Source of the DNA: Prolixibacteraceae bacterium
Lineage (GTDB): Bacteria; Bacteroidota; Bacteroidia; Bacteroidales; Prolixibacteraceae
NCBI GenBank assembly: GCA_018648265.1
Contig: JABGRN010000009.1
Coordinates: 37,034-101,033 of the forward strand
Length of the DNA stretch: 64,000 nt
Reading direction: 5' to 3'
A program made the translations under genes and the position numbers. This document shows, piece after piece, positions 35,334 through 44,215 of the stretch. The notes below the pieces were generated by a model. That model did no database searches and was not told the origin of the DNA. It worked only from the letters and a program-made list of their open reading frames with translations. Numbering within the stretch: position 1 is the first letter of the stretch; every line of letters begins with the position of its first letter.

Positions 35334-36725
35334 ATGCTGATGAGCGAGAAATATTCCAAATCGATGTTTATACTTTTTCCGGCACTGGCAATGTTGTTGG
35401 GCTGGGGACTGCGTGGACACATTGGTGGAGGGCCTTTTGGAGCAATGATTCCGGGTGCGATGGTGGCACTGAGTCTTAGCCTGCTTTTGGAACTTCCTGC
35501 GGCTACCACTTCAATAATTGTTGTTTTTGGTGTTGTTGGAGTTGGTTTGGGTGGTGAAATGACTTACGGGCAAACTCTAAGTTTTTTAAGAAACCCGGAA
35601 ACAGTAATGTGGGGAACGCTTGCCACAACATTAAAAGGTTCAATTTGGGGAGTTCTGGGAGGGGCAGTTTTAGCCTTGGGCTTTATTTACAAACGCTTGA
35701 CTAAAAAAACAATTATTGTCGCATTATTACTCATGATGGTTGGTATATTGCTTGGTTTCAAACTCATTAACCAACCCATGCTAATTTATTTTTCCGACCC
35801 TGCAAATCCGCGCTCCGAATCATGGGGAGCATTGCTTTTGGGAGCAGTAGCACTACTTCTTTATTTGAAATTTAAAATTTCAAAAGCCGATTTTAAACTT
35901 GTTTCTCGTTTTGCACTTTGGAGCCTAATTGGTGGTGCACTTGGTTTTGGTATTGGAGGTTTGTGGTTTGTGTTAGGAAGTTATTTACCTAAAGAAATTG
36001 TATTTCAAAGTTGGTGGAAAATGATGGAATTTACCTTCGGATTTTTGCTTGGTGCCGGCTTGGGTTATGCGGCATGGCTAAGTCGAAATGAGTTAAAAAC
36101 AGAAAGTGATAATAATACAAAGTCGGAGGTTTATTCATTTCAATCCTCGTATAAAGAAATTGGAATTGCGGTTTTAGCCGGTCTTCTTATTTTTCTTGTA
36201 GTACCCGGAATTTTGGAGCCATTTGTTGAAGCGGCCAGTAGCAGTGATGGGATTTTTATGACGGGTTTAAGAACCATTTCGATGATGTTAGTGAACTATG
36301 CATTTTTCGGATTTATATTAATTATAGCTGCAATGTATTTTCCAAAAGCCGCCTGGCAATTGGGAATTACGTTAACTTTTTGTCATACGGTAATCGATTT
36401 GGCAGACGACCATATTGTTGAGGTGTTTACAAATGCTCCCGTTTTAGCAAGTATTTTAGTGGTTCTGATTCCTACATTTTTAGTGGCTTTTTTAACGGCT
36501 TTTTATCAACGAAAAGCAAATCCGATACGTTCTATATTTTTGCTGTTAATTTGGTCAACTGTGCTTGTGTCGATGATTAAAATTGGATTTTATCCCCAAA
36601 AATTAAATCTGGCGGGTTATTCATTTTGCAAAATAATTTGTGGAGTTTATATTGTTGATATTGTTTTTGCAGTCTCGGCCATTCTTCTTTCATTGATTCT
36701 TATTCGCAAATTTAAAGCTGTATAA
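35334..36725 (+). CDS. Polytopic membrane protein of unknown family, copy 2
   Basis: This 463-residue protein has about 12 hydrophobic helices and no recognised domain. Shared features with 1322-2596 are WGLRGHIGGGPFGAM near the N-terminus, GLGGEMTYGQ, NPRSESWGALLLG and WKMMEFTFGFLLGAGLGYA. The order is the same in both, so they are true homologues. It follows the exo-glucosaminidase by 39 bases and precedes a glycerophosphodiesterase by 12 bases, so it is inside the operon. Uptake of a released sugar or a membrane enzyme role is inferred from this setting. The start is either 35334 or the Met two codons later. Confidence 0.82.
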   Translation: MLMSEKYSKSMFILFPALAMLLGWGLRGHIGGGPFGAMIPGAMVALSLSLLLELPAATTSIIVVFGVVGVGLGGEMTYGQTLSFLRNPETVMWGTLATTLKGSIWGVLGGAVLALGFIYKRLTKKTIIVALLLMMVGILLGFKLINQPMLIYFSDPANPRSESWGALLLGAVALLLYLKFKISKADFKLVSRFALWSLIGGALGFGIGGLWFVLGSYLPKEIVFQSWWKMMEFTFGFLLGAGLGYAAWLSRNELKTESDNNTKSEVYSFQSSYKEIGIAVLAGLLIFLVVPGILEPFVEAASSSDGIFMTGLRTISMMLVNYAFFGFILIIAAMYFPKAAWQLGITLTFCHTVIDLADDHIVEVFTNAPVLASILVVLIPTFLVAFLTAFYQRKANPIRSIFLLLIWSTVLVSMIKIGFYPQKLNLAGYSFCKIICGVYIVDIVFAVSAILLSLILIRKFKAV

Positions 36726-36737
36726 ATTAAGTACGAA

Positions 36738-37583
36738 ATGAATTATTTGCGTTTGAATTTATTCTTTATTTTTCTTCTGGCAGGCGTAAGTATTCTTCAT
36801 GCACAGGAAATAAATTCTGCAAAACAAAAGCTTGATATTCCTTCCGATTTTCGAAAAGCAAAAAATGGTGATATTTATATAATTGCGCATCGGGGAGCGC
36901 ACAACGGAATTCCTGAAAATTCATTAGCAGCTTATCAAAAAGCGATTGATTTGGGTTGCGATTTTGTAGAAATTGACATTCGCACAACAAAAGACGGTGA
37001 GTTTGTGAGCGTACACAATTCAACGATTGATGCTTATGTTGAAGGCCAAACTGGAAAAGTGAAGGAGATGACTCTGCAAGAATTGAGAGCTTTGGACATT
37101 GGCAGTCGGATTGGCAAAGAATGGAAGGGCACTCAAATTCCAACTTTCGAAGAAATAGTTGAGTTGTGTAAAGGCAAAATCGGAATTTACTTAGATTTGA
37201 AAGATGCACCGGTATCGGAATTAATGGCAATTCTGAAAAAATACGACATGGAAAAAGATGTGGTTTGGTATTTTCCTGCTTCCTATATTCAACGCGTTGA
37301 TGATATTAATGACTTGTTTGCAAATTCATTCCCAATGCCCGACCCGGGACCTGCACAAAATATTACGAAAGTTTTATCAGCAATTAATACTTGTGTTATT
37401 GCAAGCGATATGGGAAAGTTAAATGAACAATTTGTTGAAACAGCACACCAGAATAATGCACTGGTTTTTGTTGACGAAAAGAGTGGGACAGAAGCTGAGT
37501 GGACACAAATTCTTGAGTGGAAAACCGATGGAATTCAAACTGACCATCCTGAAAAGTTAATTGAATTTTTAAAGAACAAATAA
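36738..37583 (+). CDS. Exported glycerophosphodiester phosphodiesterase-family protein
   Basis: This 281-residue protein has a signal peptide ending ILHAQ. It contains the GDPD core AHRGAHNGIPENS, in which His-Arg and Glu are catalytic or metal residues. FVEIDIRTTKDGEFVSVHN follows, carrying the EID metal ligands and the second catalytic His. GIYLDLKDAP and TDGIQTDHPEKLI close the barrel. The family cleaves glycerophosphodiesters to an alcohol and glycerol-3-phosphate. Exported versions can act on lipid headgroups, teichoic-type polymers or phospho-substituted glycans. It is tightly packed with its neighbours (12 and 15 bases), so it is one unit with the membrane protein and the PHP protein. 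Confidence 0.92.
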   Translation: MNYLRLNLFFIFLLAGVSILHAQEINSAKQKLDIPSDFRKAKNGDIYIIAHRGAHNGIPENSLAAYQKAIDLGCDFVEIDIRTTKDGEFVSVHNSTIDAYVEGQTGKVKEMTLQELRALDIGSRIGKEWKGTQIPTFEEIVELCKGKIGIYLDLKDAPVSELMAILKKYDMEKDVVWYFPASYIQRVDDINDLFANSFPMPDPGPAQNITKVLSAINTCVIASDMGKLNEQFVETAHQNNALVFVDEKSGTEAEWTQILEWKTDGIQTDHPEKLIEFLKNK

Positions 37584-37598
37584 CGTAAAACGAATTAA

Positions 37599-39053
37599 AT
37601 GAAATTTACAAATAAAACACAACTGTATATTTTTGTTGCACTTGTACTCACAATCACATTTATAACCGTTCTTTTTCATTATTCAATACACATCACTGAC
37701 GCGCTTACTTTAGAAACTTTAACGGATTACGGAATTCAAATTTCAATTTGGCGAATTGTGTTTGAGCCGTTTATTGGAGTTTTGCTGTTCTTTAACCGAT
37801 CTTTTTTTGCAATCGAAGAACTTAAATTTTTATTGTATTGGCTTCTGGCGATTTTTACTATTTACAGCATAATTAAATCGATTTTAATAAAAGAAAAACA
37901 ACTAATAAAGAAATTTATCTTTCGACAATTGGTTAATCTTCCTATAATTGGAGGTTTATGGTTTGCAGCTTTTGTACTTATCCTTTTTATTCCGTTACCA
38001 AATAATACCATTGTAAATAATTCTAAAAATTCAGTTCTTGTAAACACACATTCGCACAACGATTTTAGTCACGATGGTGTTATTTCGCAAGACGGTTTAT
38101 GGAAATGGCACAAGCGAAATGGTTTTGATGCATTTTATATTACCGACCATAATAATCATGATAAAACCTTTGAATTTGTGCAGGCTCAGCGTAATTATGA
38201 GTTTCCGAATGAACCGCTTGTAATGTGCGGCGAAGAGTTTTCGGGAAGTAATCATTTGAGTCTGCTCGGGCTAAAGGCAAAATTCAGCACACAAGGTTTT
38301 ACTGATTCTACTGCAATAAATTTAACACATTCCGGGAGGGGGGTCGTAATTGTAAATCATTGGTTCGACGGCGAAAAAATGTCGCTGGAATATTATAAAA
38401 ATTTGGGGGTCGATGGGTTCGAAATCGAAAATACAGCGACTAATTTTACTTACGATCGTAAATTGTATAAAAAGATAAAAAACTATTGTCAAGAAAATAA
38501 TTTAATCATGTTGGGTGGAGTCGATTTTCACGGATATGGGAATGCCTGCTCATTGTGGAATGCCTTTGATATTCCGGGTTGGCAAAGTTTAGATCCGGTT
38601 GCAAAAGAAAATGCCATTTTAAAAATTATCAAAACCCGCGATCAGGATAAACTTCAGGTTCTATTATACAATGACCGACCTTATTACACAGAAAAAAATC
38701 TACTTTTCAGCCCCGTTTTTACACTCTTTAATTATTTTCGAACACTCGATTTTTATCAAATAATCTCATGGATATTTTGGATATTGTTTTTTGCAATAAT
38801 AAAAAATACAATTTCATCGAATAATAAATTACAGAAACAATTTTCTACTCATCGACTTGTTTCAGTATTTGGAGTTTTAGGTGCCTTTTTCTTGTTAGGT
38901 TTGAGTTTGGTTTATCAACTTCGAATAGAAAATATTATTGGTTTCACCGAAATGTACGAAGAATACAGTGCACTTCTTTTTTATACGGGTTTGGTATTTC
39001 TGGTTTATTCAGGAGTGGTAACATCTTTTAAGATTTTTATACGGAAAGCTTAA
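37599..39053 (+). CDS. Membrane-anchored PHP-domain phosphoesterase
   Basis: This 484-residue protein has three N-terminal helices (to about residue 135), a soluble PHP domain and three C-terminal helices. The PHP metal-binding motifs are NTHSHNDFSHDG (His151, His153, Asp155), ITDHNNHD, MCGEEFSG and GVDFHGYGN. PHP domains hydrolyse phosphoesters with two or three metals. The arrangement places the catalytic domain outside the cytoplasm if the third helix exits. It follows the GDPD gene by 15 bases. Together with that gene and three calcineurin-type enzymes it makes five phosphoesterases in the window. Confidence 0.85.
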   Translation: MKFTNKTQLYIFVALVLTITFITVLFHYSIHITDALTLETLTDYGIQISIWRIVFEPFIGVLLFFNRSFFAIEELKFLLYWLLAIFTIYSIIKSILIKEKQLIKKFIFRQLVNLPIIGGLWFAAFVLILFIPLPNNTIVNNSKNSVLVNTHSHNDFSHDGVISQDGLWKWHKRNGFDAFYITDHNNHDKTFEFVQAQRNYEFPNEPLVMCGEEFSGSNHLSLLGLKAKFSTQGFTDSTAINLTHSGRGVVIVNHWFDGEKMSLEYYKNLGVDGFEIENTATNFTYDRKLYKKIKNYCQENNLIMLGGVDFHGYGNACSLWNAFDIPGWQSLDPVAKENAILKIIKTRDQDKLQVLLYNDRPYYTEKNLLFSPVFTLFNYFRTLDFYQIISWIFWILFFAIIKNTISSNNKLQKQFSTHRLVSVFGVLGAFFLLGLSLVYQLRIENIIGFTEMYEEYSALLFYTGLVFLVYSGVVTSFKIFIRKA

Positions 39054-39100
39054 AAAAACTGTCTATTTTTCGAAAAAATTTTCAAACTATAGATAAGTTT

Positions 39101-40216
39101 ATGTCAACAAAAGTATTACCAAAAACAAAAGAGAGGTTGAACTCGCTCGACACACTTCGTGGCTTCGACATGCTTTGGATTATTGGTGGAGGAGCGTTAA
39201 TTGAAGCACTTGCAAAAGTTACCGAATGGAATTGGATGGAAGCACTTGCAAACCAAATGCATCATGTTTCCTGGGAAGGATTTCGTTTTTTTGATTTGAT
39301 TTTTCCTTTATTTATGTTTATTTCCGGAGTGGCTATTCCGTTCGCACTTACAAGCCGATTGGAGAAAGGAACTTCAAAAACATCGTTGCATAAAAAGGTA
39401 TTTATTAGAATGATTTTGCTGATACTTTTAGGATTCATTTATAACGGTGCTTTGAAGAACGGTTTTTCGAATATGCGCTATCCAAGTGTTTTATCACAAA
39501 TTGGAATTGCTTACTTTTTTGCAGCATTAATTGTAATAAACACAACTTCTTTAAAAGCTCGAATATTTTGGCTTTTAGGAATTTTTGCTGGAATAGCAAC
39601 TCTACAATTGTTTGTAAATGTTCCTGGTTTCGGAGCCGGTGTTTTTACACCTGAGGGAAGTGTAAATGCGTGGATAGATCAACGTTTTCTTCCTGGTAGA
39701 TTAATTTATAAAACCTATGATCCGGAAGGTATTTTATGCATCGTTTCAGCAATCTCAATTACTTTAATGGGCACATTTGCAGGATTAGTTCTTCGGAATA
39801 AAAACTTTACTGCGAATAGAAAAACAATCATTTTAATTATTGTCGGTGCCTCTCTTGTGTTGATTGCTCTTTTGCTTTCACCTGTGTATCCAATCATCAA
39901 AAAAATATGGACCGTACCTTTTAATATTCTTACTGCCGGAATTAGTTTTCTTTTACTTGCGATTTTCTATTTCATTATTGATGTAAAGAAATGGAACAAC
40001 TGGATACTTTTTTTTAAAGTAATTGGCTTGAATTCAATTACGATTTATTTAGGAATGAGAATTATTGATTTTTACCATTCCTCTGAATTTCTTCTGGGAT
40101 GGATAGCAAATCCGCTGGGTAATTTTAGTGACGTGATTATTGTTTCGGGGGTGCTTGCCATCGAGTGGATATTGCTTTTTTACTTGTACAAAAACAAAAT
40201 ATTTTTGAAGGTGTAA
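39101..40216 (+). CDS. NagX/HGSNAT-like membrane N-acetyltransferase (DUF5009)
   Basis: This 371-residue polytopic protein begins with RLNSLDTLRGFDMLWIIGGG, the hallmark of the heparan-alpha-glucosaminide acetyltransferase/NagX family. HHVSWEGFRFFDLIFPLFMF then carries the conserved His and Asp. About ten helices follow. The family transfers acetyl groups from cytoplasmic acetyl-CoA across the membrane to the amino group of glucosamine. Its presence in the same gene run as an exo-beta-D-glucosaminidase gives a coherent route: GlcN is released outside and N-acetylated at the membrane. The link is inferred from synteny. It is 47 bases after the PHP gene. Confidence 0.88.
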   Translation: MSTKVLPKTKERLNSLDTLRGFDMLWIIGGGALIEALAKVTEWNWMEALANQMHHVSWEGFRFFDLIFPLFMFISGVAIPFALTSRLEKGTSKTSLHKKVFIRMILLILLGFIYNGALKNGFSNMRYPSVLSQIGIAYFFAALIVINTTSLKARIFWLLGIFAGIATLQLFVNVPGFGAGVFTPEGSVNAWIDQRFLPGRLIYKTYDPEGILCIVSAISITLMGTFAGLVLRNKNFTANRKTIILIIVGASLVLIALLLSPVYPIIKKIWTVPFNILTAGISFLLLAIFYFIIDVKKWNNWILFFKVIGLNSITIYLGMRIIDFYHSSEFLLGWIANPLGNFSDVIIVSGVLAIEWILLFYLYKNKIFLKV

Positions 40217-40348
40217 TGTTTAGTTCGGTATTTTATTAATTGAAGAAATATAGAATTCATAAGTTAAATAAGAAGTATCCGAAGCTGATTATCAAAGTTT
40301 ATTGATGTAATTTTCAAAATTAAATCGTGTGATTTAAATTCTAAAATA

Positions 40349-41338
40349 ATGAAAAACATTTTTTTTATTTTGTTTGTTGTTTGGACTTTGTTGGGGGCTG
40401 CATTAATTTATGGAGTGTCTGTTTCTGAATCGAATGATAGTATATTATCTTTAGCAGCGAATGTTATAAGTATTTCCCCTCTCTTTGGACTTATGCTTGC
40501 ATTGGGTTCCTTAAAAGCTTCCAATCAGTTTAATAATTGGCTAAATGAAGATAAAAATTCGCTTTATTATCTGGCAGGCGGAATTACCTTTTTATTTGCT
40601 TTGCCCGGTTTAATAACAGGAACTTTCAATCCCTATTATACAGTTATTTTTTCGTTGATTGTTTTTATGGTTTTTGGTGTGTTAAAGCAGGCCAAAGATG
40701 AATCATTTAGATTGAACTGGTCAGATATCGCAGTTTGGATCGTTCTCTGGATACTTTTTGATCTTCGATGGTATATGGAGATTCTACCAGCTGTGGATAG
40801 TATTTCATATACTTGGTGGTCAATTGCAGTTTCTGTAATTGCAATAATAGGGTGGTATGGATTCAGAGGAGCAGATATTGGTTTTAACCTTGTTCCGAAA
40901 ATTAAAGATTTGTACATAACACTAATAGCACTGATTGTGATAATGGCACTGGTTATTCCTCCCGGACTTGCAACAGGGTTTCTAACATTTTCAATTCCAG
41001 AGTCCTATGATATTCCCAAACTGGCAATTCATTTTATAGGACTGTTTCTCACGGTTGCATTGCCTGAGGAACTCTTTTTTAGAGGAATTCTACTTCGAGG
41101 ACTTGATAAAGTATTTGCAAAAAGATGGATTCCGTTGGTAGTATCTTCACTTGCTTTTGGCTTAATGCACTGGAATAATGTTGGCGAATTATCAACACAA
41201 ATTATCTATGTTTCTTTAGCATCTGTAGCCGGCTTGGGATATGGCTGGGCATACAGAAAAAGCGGGAACAATTTGCTTGCAGCGATTTTAGTTCATACGC
41301 TTGTTGATTGGATTTGGAGACTGTTTCTTACAAGTTAA
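40349..41338 (+). CDS. CPBP-family intramembrane metalloprotease
   Basis: This 329-residue integral membrane protein has about eight helices. The C-terminal half has the three CPBP (CAAX protease/bacteriocin-processing) motifs. They are LPEELFFRG with Glu240, Glu241 and Arg245, LMHWNN with His274, and LVHTLVDW with His316. The family includes Rce1-type proteases and bacteriocin self-immunity proteins. It sits between the acetyltransferase (132-base gap) and the FG-GAP lipoprotein (46 bases) without an obvious functional tie to the glycan genes. It may be an independent insertion in the cluster. Confidence 0.9.
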   Translation: MKNIFFILFVVWTLLGAALIYGVSVSESNDSILSLAANVISISPLFGLMLALGSLKASNQFNNWLNEDKNSLYYLAGGITFLFALPGLITGTFNPYYTVIFSLIVFMVFGVLKQAKDESFRLNWSDIAVWIVLWILFDLRWYMEILPAVDSISYTWWSIAVSVIAIIGWYGFRGADIGFNLVPKIKDLYITLIALIVIMALVIPPGLATGFLTFSIPESYDIPKLAIHFIGLFLTVALPEELFFRGILLRGLDKVFAKRWIPLVVSSLAFGLMHWNNVGELSTQIIYVSLASVAGLGYGWAYRKSGNNLLAAILVHTLVDWIWRLFLTS

Positions 41339-41384
41339 TTAATACGAAGAACGGTTTTTTTTGAATATTAAAAGTTGAATTAAT

Positions 41385-43478
41385 ATGAAAAATCAAAGAA
41401 TTGCATTCAGTACATTGATTGTTGTGTTGATATTGATTGTTGGATGCAGACAAAACACAGTTATTCAATCAGCAGGTTTACATAAGTTAGAATACAATAA
41501 CCCTGGTTTACTTGTTGATCTTGATGTGGGTTTCAAATCGATACCAATGCCCATGGATTTTGATGGCGATGGCGATTACGATTTGCTTATTTCCGAGTCG
41601 GGAGCTTATGTTGAAGCCGGTATCTTTTATTTTGAAAATATAAGTGGGAATGTCGATATGCCAGTTTTTAGACGCGGAATGAAAGTTTCATTCGAGCGTA
41701 GAAGACTGGGAGCTGATGGGAATTCTTTTGAGGTGTCGGAAGTGGATGGACAAATTCACGTGCTAACTCCCGACCGTGCAAACGAAAAATTATTAATCTA
41801 TAAAAATGTTCCTCAAAATGTTTTCTGGGACGATAATGAAATAGTGTTACCCGAAAAAGCTTTTGAATATCTTCATTTTTTCAAAAGTACACAATGGAAA
41901 ATGATTGATTTTGATGGAGATGGAATCTCAGATTTAATAGCTGCAGTCGCTTCTCAACGAATTCCGGGTTTGCGTGCAGCCGGTTCCGTTGAACGCAAAA
42001 AAGCTTTTGAGCAGGCTCCCAAACATAAACAACTTATTTTCCTTCGAAATAAAGGAACTAATAATCATCCGGTTTATGAAGACCCTGTTGAAATCATAAA
42101 AGAAAATGGTGAGTCGTTGGCGCTTGGGCTTTCTATAAAACCAATGTTTGCTGATTACGATAGCGATGGAGATTTAGATTTTATTGGCATTGGAAGAAGC
42201 CAAAGTGATGATAATTTTGATGTGGTATGGAAAAATAATTTTATTCTATACTTTGAAAATACCGGAACAAAAGCAAAATACAAATTTAAGGATGGTAAAG
42301 TTTTAACACACAATAAACTTCCTGTTCAAATGGAATCACGCTCAACAATCCATCCAACTGCAATTGATTGGAATAAAGACGGGCACATCGATATTATTGC
42401 CGGAGAGGAATCCGGGCGTATATCATTTCTGAAAAATACAGGTGAGATAATTAATGGTGTTCCTCAATTTTTACCTCCGCGTTTTTTACAGCAGGAAGCA
42501 AAATATGTTGATTTTGGAGCACTCGTCGCACCTCGTGTTTTCGATTGGGATGGTGATGGTTTAGACGATATTATTAGTGGAAACGAGATGGGGCATATTG
42601 GATTCATTAAAAATCTGGGGGGAAAAATACCAATGTGGGATGGACCAAAACTTCTGGATGTTGATGGAATTCCAATCCGGATTATTGCAAACGAGGCGCT
42701 GCCAAACACAGAAATTCCCTACTGGGGTTATACGACCATTGATGTTGGAAACTGGGACGACGATGAGCTCCCCGATATTTTAGTAAACGACCACAACGGA
42801 AATGTTGTTTATTTGAAAAATATTGGTAGCAGGAAAAATCCTAAACTTGCCACGCCAAAACCTATTGAAGTTGAATGGCAGGGTAAACCACAAAAACCTG
42901 CATGGACGCCTGGCGTTTCAAAGGGAAATGAATTGCTTGCTCTCTGGAGAACTTCTCCACTTATAATGGATTTTAATAATGATGGATTAAATGATTTGGT
43001 GATGCTCGATTACGAAGGATATTTGGCCGTGTTTCCAAGGTCAAAAAAAGAAGACAAATTAGTTTTAAATCATCCCGAAAGAAATTTTGTTTATCCAACT
43101 GGCGAACCAATTTTATTGAACCAACGCACGGGGTCGAGTAGCGGAAGGCTTAAAATAACTTTCGCAGATTGGGATGGAGATGGTTTGGATGATTTAATAG
43201 TATCATCGAAACCCGCTGTTGACTGGATGAAAAACATGGGAATGAAAGACGGGAAAATGGTGCTGCAATATATGGGACGCGTGGCTTCCAGGACTTTAAT
43301 GGGACACACCGACGGACCGGTGGTAGCCGACTGGAATAAAGATGGAATCCCAGATTTATTAGTAGGTGCAGAAAATGGTGTTTTCTATTATTGGCAACGT
43401 TCAAGTGTTGATATTACTTCAACAATGACAACAAACGGAAAACAGACTCCGGCTAATTATCCTTATTTTAAGCGATAA
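41385..43478 (+). CDS. FG-GAP/VCBS-repeat lipoprotein
   Basis: This 697-residue lipoprotein has a signal ending LIVGC (Cys21). It carries about nine calcium-binding DxDxDGxxD loops spread through the chain. Examples are DFDGDGDYDLL, DFDGDGISDLI, DYDSDGDLDFI, DWNKDGHIDII, DWDGDGLDDII, NWDDDELPDIL, DFNNDGLNDLV and DWNKDGIPDLL. These are FG-GAP blades and predict an integrin-like beta-propeller exposed outside the cytoplasm. There is no catalytic motif, so the likely role is carbohydrate or matrix binding. Such proteins commonly accompany glycosidases in secreted clusters. Confidence 0.88.
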   Translation: MKNQRIAFSTLIVVLILIVGCRQNTVIQSAGLHKLEYNNPGLLVDLDVGFKSIPMPMDFDGDGDYDLLISESGAYVEAGIFYFENISGNVDMPVFRRGMKVSFERRRLGADGNSFEVSEVDGQIHVLTPDRANEKLLIYKNVPQNVFWDDNEIVLPEKAFEYLHFFKSTQWKMIDFDGDGISDLIAAVASQRIPGLRAAGSVERKKAFEQAPKHKQLIFLRNKGTNNHPVYEDPVEIIKENGESLALGLSIKPMFADYDSDGDLDFIGIGRSQSDDNFDVVWKNNFILYFENTGTKAKYKFKDGKVLTHNKLPVQMESRSTIHPTAIDWNKDGHIDIIAGEESGRISFLKNTGEIINGVPQFLPPRFLQQEAKYVDFGALVAPRVFDWDGDGLDDIISGNEMGHIGFIKNLGGKIPMWDGPKLLDVDGIPIRIIANEALPNTEIPYWGYTTIDVGNWDDDELPDILVNDHNGNVVYLKNIGSRKNPKLATPKPIEVEWQGKPQKPAWTPGVSKGNELLALWRTSPLIMDFNNDGLNDLVMLDYEGYLAVFPRSKKEDKLVLNHPERNFVYPTGEPILLNQRTGSSSGRLKITFADWDGDGLDDLIVSSKPAVDWMKNMGMKDGKMVLQYMGRVASRTLMGHTDGPVVADWNKDGIPDLLVGAENGVFYYWQRSSVDITSTMTTNGKQTPANYPYFKR

Positions 43479-43542
43479 AAAAATATCACGATGAAACGAG
43501 AATGTAAAAGTATTTAAACGCAGGAGTGTCATTATAAGCAAG

Positions 43543-44169
43543 TTGTAAGCCATTAGAAAAAGTCCAAGATAGAGTATGAAAGATGTTGAAGACTATTGTC
43601 CTTATGACAAAAAAGATTGGAGAAAATGGCTCGAATTGAACCATAATAAAAAAGATGCAGTTTGGCTCATCTTTTTTAAGAAAAAATCTCCGAACCATAA
43701 CCTAGGTTGGAGTGAATCAGTTGATGAAGCACTTTGTTTTGGTTGGATTGATAGCACCAAAAGGACAATAGACAGTGAGAAATACAAACAGTATTTCAGC
43801 AAACGAAAAGCAAAAAGTAATTGGTCTAAGATAAATAAGGATAAAGTGAAAACCTTAATTGACCAAGGACTTATGGAAGAAGAAGGTTACAAAAGCATTG
43901 AAATTGCAAAAAAAAATGGTTCTTGGACAATTTTGGATGAAGTTGAAGAACTTATAATTCCAGAAGATTTAAAAGAAGAATTTACAAATTACAAAGGCTC
44001 AATAGAATACTTTAGTAGTCTAAATAAGTCTTTTAAAAAGATTTTATTGCACTGGGTCGTTTCTGCTAAAAGAAAAGAAACCAGACAAAAGAGAATTTTA
44101 GAAATCGTAGAAAATGCAAGTAATAATTTGAAACCAAAACAATTTAGATAGAATAAAAACGGCTTACAA
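43543..44169. repeat. Short inverted repeats flanking the YdeI-like gene
   Basis: TTGTAAGCC at 43543-43551 and its exact inverse GGCTTACAA at 44161-44169 bracket the single gene 43576-44151. The enclosed gene also has a more A-rich character (runs such as AAAAAAGATT) than the flanking glycan genes. This could mark a gene-cassette-like insertion. A 9-bp match alone can also arise by chance. Confidence 0.35.
43576..44151 (+). CDS. YdeI/OmpD-associated family protein
   Basis: This 191-residue cytoplasmic protein has no signal sequence. It matches the YdeI/OmpD-associated family (DUF1801-like N-half plus C-terminal helical half): DWRKWLELNHNKKDAVWLIFFKK, split here as motifs WLELNH and AVWLIFFKK, then SVDEALCFGWIDS, KYKQYFSKRKAKSNWSKIN and KILLHWVVSAKRKETRQKR. 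The family is linked to bacteriocin or polymyxin resistance in some bacteria, but its mechanism is unclear. It is the only soluble cytoplasmic gene in the plus cluster. It is flanked by inverted 9-bp repeats, which suggests recent insertion. Confidence 0.9.
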   Translation: MKDVEDYCPYDKKDWRKWLELNHNKKDAVWLIFFKKKSPNHNLGWSESVDEALCFGWIDSTKRTIDSEKYKQYFSKRKAKSNWSKINKDKVKTLIDQGLMEEEGYKSIEIAKKNGSWTILDEVEELIIPEDLKEEFTNYKGSIEYFSSLNKSFKKILLHWVVSAKRKETRQKRILEIVENASNNLKPKQFR

Positions 44170-44215
44170 TATCGTGTTTTATAATTTATAGAATATTAGA
44201 CTGTAAAACGATTAT

